Assembly (NCBI GenBank): GCA_024638915.1
Contig: JAHEJJ010000001.1
Span: 186,001-250,000, forward strand
Reading direction: 5' to 3'
DNA length: 64,000 bases
Origin: Robiginitalea sp.
Lineage (GTDB): Bacteria; Bacteroidota; Bacteroidia; Flavobacteriales; Flavobacteriaceae
Shown: one piece after another, positions 37,040 to 44,357 of the stretch
Layout of the letters: each line of letters opens with the position of its first letter
How positions within the stretch are numbered: the first letter of the stretch is position 1
The notes under the pieces: generated by a model
What the model was told of the DNA's origin: nothing
Databases searched by the model: none
Seen by the model: only the letters and a program-made list of their open reading frames with translations
Position numbers and translations under genes: made by a program

Positions 37040-37120
37040 CTTATGACGGTTAGCTCTCCTTCTCTTTTTTCGTTTATGAGTAGCTACCTTATGTCTTTTT
37101 CTTTTTTTACCACTCGGCAT
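37031..37120 (-). CDS. 29-residue Lys/Arg-rich small protein, probably ribosome-associated
   Basis: An open frame of 29 codons, starting 'MPSGKKRKRHKVATHKR' and ending 'NRHKKK', with 19 Lys, Arg or His residues. The composition and length are those of a ribosomal protein. I recall near-identical short proteins throughout Bacteroidota. It lacks the 'RGK...GxYGKxRP' pattern of bTHX, so that name is not used. A Bacteroidota-specific ribosomal protein, bL38, has been described; whether this is the same protein must be checked. It lies between HU and rng on the minus strand, 30 bases after the HU stop, and is followed at once by a terminator that includes its stop codon. Confidence 0.85.
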   Translation of the reverse strand: MPSGKKRKRHKVATHKRKKRRRANRHKKK

Positions 37121-37150
37121 ATGGTCTTTATTTTCTTTTCAATAATAGTT

Positions 37151-37441
37151 TTACTCAACTCGTACGTTGCTCTTCACTCCTTCAACAAATACCTTAGCCG
37201 GTTTAAATGCTGGAATATTATGAGCTGGAATCTTTATCGTAGTGTTCTTCGATATGTTCCTTCCTGTTTTTTCTGCTCTTTTCTTAATAATAAAGCTGCC
37301 AAAGCCTCTTAAGTATACGTTGTCTCCATTTTCAAGTGAAGATTTTACTTCTTCCATAAAGGACTCAACCGTGGCTTGTACATCACCTTTTTCAATTCCC
37401 AGTTTTTCTGAGATTCTAGATACGATATCCGCTTTCGTCAT
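37151..37441 (-). CDS. HU/IHF-family DNA-binding protein
   Basis: A 96-residue nucleoid-associated protein that bends DNA. The N-terminal helices ('MTKADIVSRISEKLGIEK') and the beta-arm region 'YLRGFGSFIIKKRAEKTGRN' match HU/IHF. The usual Pro at the arm tip is replaced by the region 'ISKNTTIKIPAHNIPAFKPA', as in other Bacteroidota HU proteins. It has its own promoter upstream and is followed by the 29-residue basic protein on the same strand. Confidence 0.95.
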   Translation of the reverse strand: MTKADIVSRISEKLGIEKGDVQATVESFMEEVKSSLENGDNVYLRGFGSFIIKKRAEKTGRNISKNTTIKIPAHNIPAFKPAKVFVEGVKSNVRVE

Positions 37442-37478
37442 GTTTTAAATTTAGTTTACTGTAAGTTTTTCAGGCTTG

Positions 37479-37486
37479 CAAATATA
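37479..37486 (-). promoter_or_regulatory. -7 box for HU
   Basis: Minus strand reads TATATTTG, an exact TAnnTTTG match, 37 bases upstream of the HU start. Confidence 0.65.
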
Positions 37487-37540
37487 TAAATTAAATTCAT
37501 TCCATAGTCTTAAACGACTAATTTTAAGTATATAAACTGT

Positions 37541-37548
37541 TAGTTTTG
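37541..37548 (+). promoter_or_regulatory. -7 box for mutY
   Basis: TAGTTTTG, an exact TAnnTTTG match, 18 bases before the chosen ATG of mutY. It argues against the upstream in-frame TTG at 37546, which lies inside the box. Confidence 0.6.
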
Positions 37549-37566
37549 TGGCTTATTATTTATAAG

Positions 37567-38613
37567 ATGGATTTTTCCGAAAAAATACTAAACTGGTACA
37601 TGAAAAACAGGCGCGATCTTCCATGGCGTACCACAAAAGATCCTTACAAGATCTGGTTATCGGAAATTATCCTGCAACAAACCAGGGTTGTTCAAGGGAT
37701 CCCTTATTACCTAAAATTCATAGAACACTATCCTACTGTGGAGGCTCTTGCTGAGGCCGGCGAAGATCAAGTGCTCAAGCTATGGCAGGGGTTGGGTTAT
37801 TATACACGGGCCAGGAATTTACACGCCACTGCTAAAATTGTCACTCACGAGCTCGGGGGAACATTTCCGGGTGATTATGATGATTTACTTAAGCTAAAAG
37901 GCATAGGAGACTACACAGCAAGTGCCATTGCCTCTATTTGTTTCGATAAACCCGAGCCGGTAGTCGACGGTAACGTTCTCCGGGTGCTGGCACGATATTT
38001 TGGCATCACTATGCCGATCAATAGTCCCGGGGCCGTAAAATATTTTAAAAAACTCGCCAGGGAAATTATGGAAAAGGAGGAGGTGAGGGACTATAATCAG
38101 GGTATTATGGAATTCGGGGCCATTCATTGTACACCGAAGAGCCCGAAATGCCAAAGCTGTCCTTTAGTGACAGGCTGTGTGGCATTGGCAGAGGGTAAAG
38201 TATCGGAACTACCGATCAAAATAAAGAAAGGCAGGATAAGAAAGCGTTACTTTAATTATCTGGTAGGAATCGATGCGAATAACAATACGAGGCTTGTGCA
38301 GCGGTCGAAGAACGATATCTGGAAACGCCTATATGAGTTTCCACTGCTCGAATCTGAATCCGAATTAAAGACCGGTCAGGTTCTTACCCGTTGCAAAGAT
38401 CTCTTGCAGATCAGTGATATTGGAGAGGTCTATGAAAACAATACGAACGCAGTGATTCACAAATTATCGCACCAGCAACTCCACACCAAGTTCTGGATTG
38501 TCAGAACTAATGATCATTTTAAATCAGGAATCCCGGTAGAACAACTCGATGAGTATCCCGTACCTGTACCGATTGCTGACTTTATCAAAACATTTAAAAA
38601 TTCGTACTTTTGA
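37567..38613 (+). CDS. mutY: A/G-specific adenine glycosylase
   Basis: Removes adenine mispaired with 8-oxoguanine in base excision repair. 348 residues from 'MDFSEKILNWY'. Catalytic Glu33 is in 'WLSEIILQQTRV', the helix-hairpin-helix in 'LLKLKGIGDYTASAIAS', and catalytic Asp134 in 'PVVDGNVLRVLARYF'. The [4Fe-4S] loop is 'HCTPKSPKCQSCPLVTGC', with C-x6-C-x2-C-x5-C. The C-terminal NUDIX-like domain that reads 8-oxoG begins near 'RKRYFNYLVG'. It is the first gene of the mutY-ssb-gldE-gldD arrangement typical of Flavobacteriia. Its stop codon overlaps the ssb promoter box. Confidence 0.97.
   Translation: MDFSEKILNWYMKNRRDLPWRTTKDPYKIWLSEIILQQTRVVQGIPYYLKFIEHYPTVEALAEAGEDQVLKLWQGLGYYTRARNLHATAKIVTHELGGTFPGDYDDLLKLKGIGDYTASAIASICFDKPEPVVDGNVLRVLARYFGITMPINSPGAVKYFKKLAREIMEKEEVRDYNQGIMEFGAIHCTPKSPKCQSCPLVTGCVALAEGKVSELPIKIKKGRIRKRYFNYLVGIDANNNTRLVQRSKNDIWKRLYEFPLLESESELKTGQVLTRCKDLLQISDIGEVYENNTNAVIHKLSHQQLHTKFWIVRTNDHFKSGIPVEQLDEYPVPVPIADFIKTFKNSYF
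38605..38612 (+). promoter_or_regulatory. -7 box for ssb inside the mutY stop region
   Basis: TACTTTTG, an exact TAnnTTTG match, 16 bases before the ssb ATG. Its last two bases are the first two bases of the mutY stop codon. Confidence 0.6.
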
Positions 38614-38628
38614 TCCAATAAAATAATT

Positions 38629-39090
38629 ATGAGCGGAACACTGAATAAAGTGATGCTGATAGGGCATCTGGGCGATGAGGTAAAAATGCATTATTTCGAG
38701 GGAGGTAACTGTATCGGACGATTTCCAATTGCTACCAATGAAACCTATACCAACAGGCAAACTGGTGAAAAAGTAACCAACACCGAATGGCACAATATTG
38801 TAGTTCGGAACAAGGCGGCGGAGATTTGCGAAAAATATCTTCACAAGGGAGATAAAATCTATGTGGAAGGCCGACTCAAAACCAGGCAATGGCAGGGTGA
38901 AGACGGAAATATGCGCTACACCACTGAGGTACATGTCCATGATTTCACATTTTTATCGACTCGGCAGGATGAACCGACAGGAGGTGCTCCACAACCGGCG
39001 AAATCTACTGCAGACCACCCCGTTGAGAAAAGCCCGCGTGAAGCTCAACCCATAAATGAGCCAGAACCGGAAGACGATCTGCCTTTCTAA
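38629..39090 (+). CDS. ssb: Single-stranded DNA-binding protein
   Basis: Binds and protects single-stranded DNA during replication and repair. The 153 residues have an OB fold (about 1-110: 'LNKVMLIGHLGDEVKMHYFE', 'TEWHNIVVRNKAAEICEKYL', 'YVEGRLKTRQWQ'), then a flexible Pro/Glu-rich linker and the acidic protein-interaction tip 'EPEDDLPF'. It begins 15 bases after mutY and precedes gldE by 26 bases. Confidence 0.96.
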   Translation: MSGTLNKVMLIGHLGDEVKMHYFEGGNCIGRFPIATNETYTNRQTGEKVTNTEWHNIVVRNKAAEICEKYLHKGDKIYVEGRLKTRQWQGEDGNMRYTTEVHVHDFTFLSTRQDEPTGGAPQPAKSTADHPVEKSPREAQPINEPEPEDDLPF

Positions 39091-39116
39091 AGCATTTAGC
39101 TATAAACATCTGACTA

Positions 39117-40445
39117 TTGGACCCTGACCCCCTTAGTTTATTGTTTGGTTTTGCAATGGTAGAAGGCGCACTAGCCCTCAAATTTGTTATTCTGCTGGTA
39201 CTTCTCCTTTGTTCTGCACTGATATCTGGTGCTGAAGTAGCCTTTTTTGGGTTATCGCAAACCGAAGTCAAGTCTATCGATGAGGAAAAGACAACCAAGG
39301 GGAAACTCGTGGTGGGTCTTTTGGGCAAACCAAAGAAATTACTTGCTACAATACTGATAGCGAACAATGCGATCAATATTGGCATCGTGCTTTTATTCAA
39401 TTCTATCGGGGATACGATATTCTCATCGATTAATTATCAACTGTTCGGGTTTGTATCGGTGCGTTTTCTTCTAGAAGTGGTATTGGCAACCTTTTTTATT
39501 CTGATGTTTGGAGAAATTCTTCCCAAGATCTACGCCAATCGCAACAGCCGTCAGTTTGCCCATTTCATGGCTTATCCGCTAAAATTCCTCGATGTTTTGT
39601 TCACGCCTTTTAGCGTCCCGATGAATGTTTTGACCCGTCTGATGTACAGAAGACTCGGTAGACAGAAATCGAACCTGAGCGTAGATCATCTTTCCCAGGC
39701 CCTGGAGCTTACCTCCGAAGGAGATACCACAAAAGAAGAACAGAAGATCCTTGAGGGGATAGTATCATTTGGCAACACCGATACAAAACAGGTGATGCGC
39801 CCAAGGATCGATATTTTTGCATTGAGTGAAGAAATGAAATTCATCGAAGTACTCGAAGAAATCAAGAATTACGGATATTCGAGGATTCCTGTATTTTCAG
39901 AAAATCTCGATAATGTTCTTGGGGTATTGTATGTAAAAGACCTGTTGCCCTATATAGAAAGGAAGACATTTAATTGGCTGTCCCTGATCAGGGAACCCTA
40001 TTTTGTTCCGGAAAACAAAAAACTCGACGATCTTCTATTGGAGTTTCAGGATAAGAAAAATCACCTGGCCGTAGTGGTTGATGAATATGGCGGGACTTCG
40101 GGTATAGTCACTCTCGAGGATATTATCGAAGAGATCGTTGGAGATATCAGCGATGAGTTCGACGATGAAGACCTGGTATATTCCAAACTCGATGAATTTA
40201 ATTATGTTTTCGACGGAAAAACGACTCTTAAGGATTTCTACCGGGTGGTTAAAATAGATAGCGAAACAGAATTTGAAGAACAAAAAGGGGAGTCAGAAAC
40301 CATTGCGGGATTTGTTCTGGAGATCGCTGGCAGTTTCCCCAAGCGAGGTGAAAAGGTACTGTTTAATAATTATGAATTCCTGGTTGAAAGCCTTGATAAA
40401 AAACGGCTTAAACAAATTAAAGTTACACTGCCACATGCCTCTTAA
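39117..40445 (+). CDS. gldE: Gliding-motility protein GldE (CNNM/CorC-like)
   Basis: A 442-residue inner-membrane protein with an N-terminal DUF21/CNNM domain of three to four membrane segments ('LALKFVILLVLLLCSALISG', 'VVLATFFILMFGEILPKIYA'). A CBS pair ('VMRPRIDIFALSEEMKFIEV', 'YGYSRIPVF') and a CorC/HlyC C-terminal domain follow. Its place between ssb and gldD identifies GldE; in Flavobacterium johnsoniae, extra gldE can partly compensate for gldB-type defects. The start is TTG, giving 'MDPDPLSLLFG', close to the known GldE N-terminus. The stop overlaps the start of gldD by 11 bases, so the two are translationally linked. Confidence 0.92.
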   Translation: MDPDPLSLLFGFAMVEGALALKFVILLVLLLCSALISGAEVAFFGLSQTEVKSIDEEKTTKGKLVVGLLGKPKKLLATILIANNAINIGIVLLFNSIGDTIFSSINYQLFGFVSVRFLLEVVLATFFILMFGEILPKIYANRNSRQFAHFMAYPLKFLDVLFTPFSVPMNVLTRLMYRRLGRQKSNLSVDHLSQALELTSEGDTTKEEQKILEGIVSFGNTDTKQVMRPRIDIFALSEEMKFIEVLEEIKNYGYSRIPVFSENLDNVLGVLYVKDLLPYIERKTFNWLSLIREPYFVPENKKLDDLLLEFQDKKNHLAVVVDEYGGTSGIVTLEDIIEEIVGDISDEFDDEDLVYSKLDEFNYVFDGKTTLKDFYRVVKIDSETEFEEQKGESETIAGFVLEIAGSFPKRGEKVLFNNYEFLVESLDKKRLKQIKVTLPHAS

Positions 40446-40995
40446 AAATATTCTGACATTTCTGATCTCCATCCTTATCCTATGTTCCTGCAAGGAAGAG
40501 GTACTGCCAAAACCCAAAGCAATGCTCCGGTTGGAATACGAAACCGGCGATCTTCAGCCTTATAAAACAAAGGCGTACCAATTCGAATTCAACAAAAGGG
40601 CCGTTATAGAAAAAGAGTCTGAAAATTCAGTCACCCTTAAATATCCCGATATGAAAGGGTCTATTTTTATGTCGTACAAACCCGTGAAGGGAGATTTGAA
40701 CAAACTGCTGAGCGATGCACAAAAACTCTCCTATGAACACGTGGTAAAGGCCGATAATATTATCGAACAACCTTATATCGATGAAAACATGCGAGTTTTT
40801 GGAATGTATTACGAGGTAAAAGGTAATGCTGCTTCACAAGCACAGTTCTATCTCACAGACAGCCTGCATCACTTTGTAACCGGGTCCCTGTATTTCTATG
40901 CCAAACCCAATTACGATTCCATATACCCGGCGGCGGTATACCTTCAAAAGGATATACGCCAAATCATGGAAACGCTCAGATGGAAAGAAGAATAA
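40435..40995 (+). CDS. gldD: Gliding-motility lipoprotein GldD
   Basis: A 186-residue lipoprotein; signal 'MPLKNILTFLISILILCSC' with the lipidated Cys at about 17 or 19. GldD is needed for gliding and type IX secretion in F. johnsoniae. Recognition rests on the 'PKPKAMLRLEYETGDLQPYK' region and on the position after gldE. A much longer in-frame extension upstream lies wholly inside gldE and is not credible. Presence of gldD/gldE suggests the organism has the gliding/T9SS machinery, though visible gliding cannot be inferred. Confidence 0.93.
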   Translation: MPLKNILTFLISILILCSCKEEVLPKPKAMLRLEYETGDLQPYKTKAYQFEFNKRAVIEKESENSVTLKYPDMKGSIFMSYKPVKGDLNKLLSDAQKLSYEHVVKADNIIEQPYIDENMRVFGMYYEVKGNAASQAQFYLTDSLHHFVTGSLYFYAKPNYDSIYPAAVYLQKDIRQIMETLRWKEE

Positions 40996-41045
40996 TTAGG
41001 TTATAATCGATTAACGTCATTGCTATTTTGGGAATATCGTTCCAC

Positions 41046-41990
41046 ATGGAGGATTATAGTAAAAAGGACCTTTTAGAGTGCTATAGGCTGATCGAACCCT
41101 ATATTCACAATACCCCGGTTATGTCTTCAAGACTGATCGACGAAATCGTAGGGGCAAAGGTTTATTTCAAATGCGAGAACTTCCAAAGGATGGGGGCTTA
41201 TAAAATGAGAGGAGCGACCCATGCCATATTAAGACTTTCTTCCGATCAAAGGGCAAAAGGAGTTGTTACACACTCCTCGGGTAATTTTGCCCAGGCCCTT
41301 GCCTTAGCAGCACAGTCTCTTGGGGTCACCGCTCATATAGTGATGCCTTCCGATGCTCCGGCGGTTAAGAAGTCTGCAGTGATCAACTATGGTGGCAGGA
41401 TCGTGGAATGTGAGCCAAATCTTGAGGCGAGGAAAGCTATGGCCGATAAGGTGGCTTCGGAGACCGGTGCCAGTTTTCTCCATCCTTCAAATGACAGGGA
41501 TGTGATATTGGGACAGGGAACCGCATGCATGGAATTCCTCAAGGAACATCCCGATCTCGATTTTATTTTTGTTCCTGTAGGGGGCGGCGGACTTATTGCC
41601 GGGACTGCCCTGGCCGCAAATTTTTTTAGCAAGGGAACAAAAGTAATCGGGGCGGAACCTTTTGAAGTAGATGATGCGTACCGTTCTTTCCATAGTGGCC
41701 ACATAGAGACCAATCTGACAACAAATACCATGGCCGATGGGCTAAAGACCATATTGGGCGACCAAACCCTGCCAATTATCCTTCGTCTTGTCGACAGAAT
41801 AATCAGAGTCGAAGAAAAGGAAATATTGTCGGCTATGAGACTTATTTGGGAACGGATGAAGCTTGTGGTAGAGCCCTCCAGCGCAGTAGCACTTGCGGCG
41901 CTGATCAGATCATCTCAAGAATACACAAATTCGAAAATAGGGATCATAATCAGCGGTGGTAATGTAGATCTGAGCAAACTGTCTTTTTGA
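41046..41990 (+). CDS. PLP-dependent threonine/serine dehydratase or serine racemase-like enzyme
   Basis: A 314-residue fold-type II PLP enzyme. The Schiff-base Lys is in 'CENFQRMGAYKMRGATHAI', the substrate loop is 'THSSGNFAQALALAAQ', and the phosphate-binding Gly cluster is 'VPVGGGGLIAG'. There is no C-terminal ACT domain, so it is a catabolic-type threonine dehydratase or a serine racemase rather than the feedback-controlled biosynthetic IlvA. ATG 'MEDYSKKDLLE' is preferred over a TTG 18 bases upstream. It follows gldD by 50 bases with a near -7 sequence (TATTTTG) upstream. Confidence 0.9.
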   Translation: MEDYSKKDLLECYRLIEPYIHNTPVMSSRLIDEIVGAKVYFKCENFQRMGAYKMRGATHAILRLSSDQRAKGVVTHSSGNFAQALALAAQSLGVTAHIVMPSDAPAVKKSAVINYGGRIVECEPNLEARKAMADKVASETGASFLHPSNDRDVILGQGTACMEFLKEHPDLDFIFVPVGGGGLIAGTALAANFFSKGTKVIGAEPFEVDDAYRSFHSGHIETNLTTNTMADGLKTILGDQTLPIILRLVDRIIRVEEKEILSAMRLIWERMKLVVEPSSAVALAALIRSSQEYTNSKIGIIISGGNVDLSKLSF

Positions 41991-42001
41991 TCATATTTAA
42001 A

Positions 42002-42439
42002 TCAGTTGGTATTTTCAAGAATTTTCTCTGCTTCCCCGATACTCTTATCGATCTGTTCTTTCAGGGCTTTTACTTTTTCTTCTTCCTCGGCCAACCACTC
42101 CTTTTTTTCAGCTGTCAGGGTTTTGCCGTTGAGGATCTCATCGGAATCAAAGCGGTCACCAAATCCCTGCATCCAGTCCATCATTGCCTTATGAGCTTCC
42201 TGCAGATCTGTCATCGCCTTGTGATACTTTTGGCCAACCTCAGTAGAATCCACCTTTGGTTTTAGTTCTCCCACGAGTTTACCGATAGTGCTCATCTTGG
42301 GCATCACCTCGTCGTGGATAGCCATAACTTGTTCCATTTTACTGCTGCCCTCTGTAGAATCGGCTGATTTTTTCTCTTCCTTACAGGCCAGGATAAAGAG
42401 GATAAAAGACAAACCGGTTAAGAATATTTTAGATTTCAT
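42002..42439 (-). CDS. Small helical lipoprotein of unknown function
   Basis: A 145-residue lipoprotein; lipobox 'FILAC' with Cys19. The mature part is charged and almost wholly helical ('MEQVMAIHDEVMPKMSTIGK', 'EEEEKVKALKEQIDKSIGEA'), likely a helical bundle or coiled coil. I know of similar Bacteroidota proteins only as hypothetical, sometimes mislabelled as viral inclusion proteins. It converges on the dehydratase gene with 11 bases between stops and has its own exact -7 box. Confidence 0.8.
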   Translation of the reverse strand: MKSKIFLTGLSFILFILACKEEKKSADSTEGSSKMEQVMAIHDEVMPKMSTIGKLVGELKPKVDSTEVGQKYHKAMTDLQEAHKAMMDWMQGFGDRFDSDEILNGKTLTAEKKEWLAEEEEKVKALKEQIDKSIGEAEKILENTN

Positions 42440-42459
42440 AGGTTTATGCGTTTAAGGAT

Positions 42460-42467
42460 CAAAATTA
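42460..42467 (-). promoter_or_regulatory. -7 box for the small helical lipoprotein
   Basis: Minus strand reads TAATTTTG, an exact TAnnTTTG match, 20 bases upstream of the start codon. Confidence 0.6.
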
Positions 42468-42525
42468 AGCATCTGGGCCCAAATGTTAGGCTAAAATATA
42501 TGACTTTTGCAGCAAATTACTATCC

Positions 42526-43437
42526 ATGAGCGATGTCAACCGAAAGTGGCTATACCTCATCGTACTCTCGATTATTTGGGGGACCTCCTATATACTGATC
42601 AAAAAAGGCCTCGAAGGGTTCTCGGCAATTCAACTGGGAGCGGTTCGGATTGTACTGGCATCGTTTTTTCTATTCCTTATCGGATTCCGGACACTTAGGA
42701 GTATTTCCAGAAAGCATTGGAAATGGATCGCCTTATCGGGGCTTGTAGGAAGCCTTTTCCCCATTTTCCTCTATGCATTTGCACAAACAGAGATCGACAG
42801 CGGAATTGCAAGTATATTGAATTCACTTGTTCCACTCTTTACAATTTTGGTCGGAGCCATGGCCTTTAATATCTCCTTTACAAAAAGGCAATTGCTTGGC
42901 GTCTCGGTCGGCCTGGTAGGTGCAAGCATGCTTATTTTTCTGGGTGCGGATCTCAACCCAAATCAGAATTACTGGTATGCCAGTTTGGTGGTTTTGGCAA
43001 CCGTATGTTACGCTTTTAACGCAAATATAATTAAGGATAAACTTCAGGAAGTATCTCCCCTGGCCATTGCTGTTGGCAATTTCGCTTGTATTCTTCCCGC
43101 TGGGATTGTGATGCTCATATTCTCTGGAGCGTTTAGCCAGGATGTGATAAAAGGCCCTGACTTCCTCAGTTCTCTGGGGTATCTTGTGATACTATGTATT
43201 ATGGGGACCTGCGTAGCCAAGGTAATGTTCAACAAGCTTATTCAAATTTCTTCACCGGTCTTCTCTGTTTCAGTCACCTATCTTATTCCAATAATCGGGA
43301 TTTTCTGGGGATCGATCGACGGGGAGACATTTTCGATCCTTCAATTCATGGCTGCCATGGTGATTTTGCTCGGGGTATATCTGGTAAATAGCCAGAGAGC
43401 TTCCAGGCTGCGTAAAAGCTCACTGTCGGGATCCTGA
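42526..43437 (+). CDS. EamA-family drug/metabolite exporter
   Basis: A 303-residue inner-membrane protein with ten predicted membrane helices in two EamA repeats. 'LIVLSIIWGTSYILIKKGLE' marks the first and 'LAIAVGNFACILPAGIVML' the second; 'YAFAQTEIDSGIASILNSLV' is a typical helix 3-4 block. These proteins export amino acids or other metabolites; the substrate is unknown. It is divergent from the small lipoprotein gene. GACTTTTG, one mismatch from a -7 box, lies near 42503. Confidence 0.9.
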   Translation: MSDVNRKWLYLIVLSIIWGTSYILIKKGLEGFSAIQLGAVRIVLASFFLFLIGFRTLRSISRKHWKWIALSGLVGSLFPIFLYAFAQTEIDSGIASILNSLVPLFTILVGAMAFNISFTKRQLLGVSVGLVGASMLIFLGADLNPNQNYWYASLVVLATVCYAFNANIIKDKLQEVSPLAIAVGNFACILPAGIVMLIFSGAFSQDVIKGPDFLSSLGYLVILCIMGTCVAKVMFNKLIQISSPVFSVSVTYLIPIIGIFWGSIDGETFSILQFMAAMVILLGVYLVNSQRASRLRKSSLSGS

Positions 43438-43540
43438 CATCCGGTTAAATTTTGCTAATTTCATAAATCGTATTTTTTAACTGTAACAAAGAGGTTTTTC
43501 CTTGCTCTTTGCATTAGTGAAATCAAAAAAATTAAAAACG

Positions 43541-44290
43541 ATGAATACTATGCTCAAATCAATCTTATTCGGCGCATCGGCCATTTTGGCTTTAAACTTC
43601 CTTTCAGCTCAGAAAAAAGAAGTGAAGGTCGCTTCTTTTGACAATGTCATCATCAGCCCTCATATAGAAGCAATCTTTACTGAAGGAGACAGGGAAATGG
43701 TCATCATCGAAGATGCAGACGTACCCCTGGAGAAATTAAATATTAAGGTAGATGGGAACACCCTGAAAATCTACCTGGACGGCGCTAAGACTTATACCAA
43801 ATCAAAAAAGGTCAAATACGACGACAATGATGAAAAGCAGCAACTATATTCAGGAACTCAGGTTAGCCTTACGATAACGTACAAGCACCTAAAAAGTCTT
43901 TCGGTAAGAGGAGAGGAAAACTTTAGGCTTGAGAGTCCCATAGATCAAAACTCACTTGAACTTAGCCTGTACGGTGAATCGGATATGAGGATAAAATCTG
44001 CTGTTGTGGAAGATTTGAAGGTGGTCATCTATGGCCAGAGTTATCTAAGGATCGATGCCGGGGAATCTTATTACCAGAAATACAAGGCTTATGGTGAAAG
44101 CGAGGTGAATACCCTGGGTATGAGCAATAAGACAGCCAAAATAACCGCCTTTGGGGAAAGCGAGTTCAGGCTCAGCGTCTCCGATCGCTTAAAAGTTACT
44201 TCCTATGGCGAAGCTGAAATAAATTATAAAGGGGACCCATCTATCGATAAAGGTATTGTTCTGGGTGAAAATTCCATCAGAAAAATCTAG
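43541..44290 (+). CDS. DUF2807 (head GIN domain) secreted protein
   Basis: A 249-residue exported protein from 'MNTMLKSILFG', with a signal peptide ending about 'LNFLSAQ'. The mature protein is a DUF2807 parallel beta-helix. Six copies of a [Y/F]-G-E/Q-S/A-like turn recur about every 20 residues (near 123, 144, 164, 184, 204 and 222), for example 'LYGESDMRIK', 'IYGQSYLRID' and 'AFGESEFRLS'. Such proteins are sometimes labelled autotransporter adhesins, but no transporter domain is present. Function is unknown, probably envelope or surface. Confidence 0.85.
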   Translation: MNTMLKSILFGASAILALNFLSAQKKEVKVASFDNVIISPHIEAIFTEGDREMVIIEDADVPLEKLNIKVDGNTLKIYLDGAKTYTKSKKVKYDDNDEKQQLYSGTQVSLTITYKHLKSLSVRGEENFRLESPIDQNSLELSLYGESDMRIKSAVVEDLKVVIYGQSYLRIDAGESYYQKYKAYGESEVNTLGMSNKTAKITAFGESEFRLSVSDRLKVTSYGEAEINYKGDPSIDKGIVLGENSIRKI

Positions 44291-44357
44291 GATTAATATA
44301 TCAGTTGAAAATTGCCCTGTAGCAGAGAAGACTTTTTTGCCACAGGGTTTATCCTTA

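Noticed and set aside
37031-37120. Calling the 29-residue basic protein bTHX (30S protein Thx)
   Set aside because: The Gly/Arg/Tyr motif of Thx is absent; only length and charge agree.
40273-40434. N-terminal extension of gldD by 54 residues
   Set aside because: The extension lies inside gldE in another frame and would bury the lipoprotein signal peptide that starts at 40435.
44311-44347. CCCTGT...ACAGGG inverted repeat between the DUF2807 and M16 genes as a bidirectional terminator
   Set aside because: The loop is over 20 bases with only a 6-bp stem, and no T run follows the stem directly on either strand.
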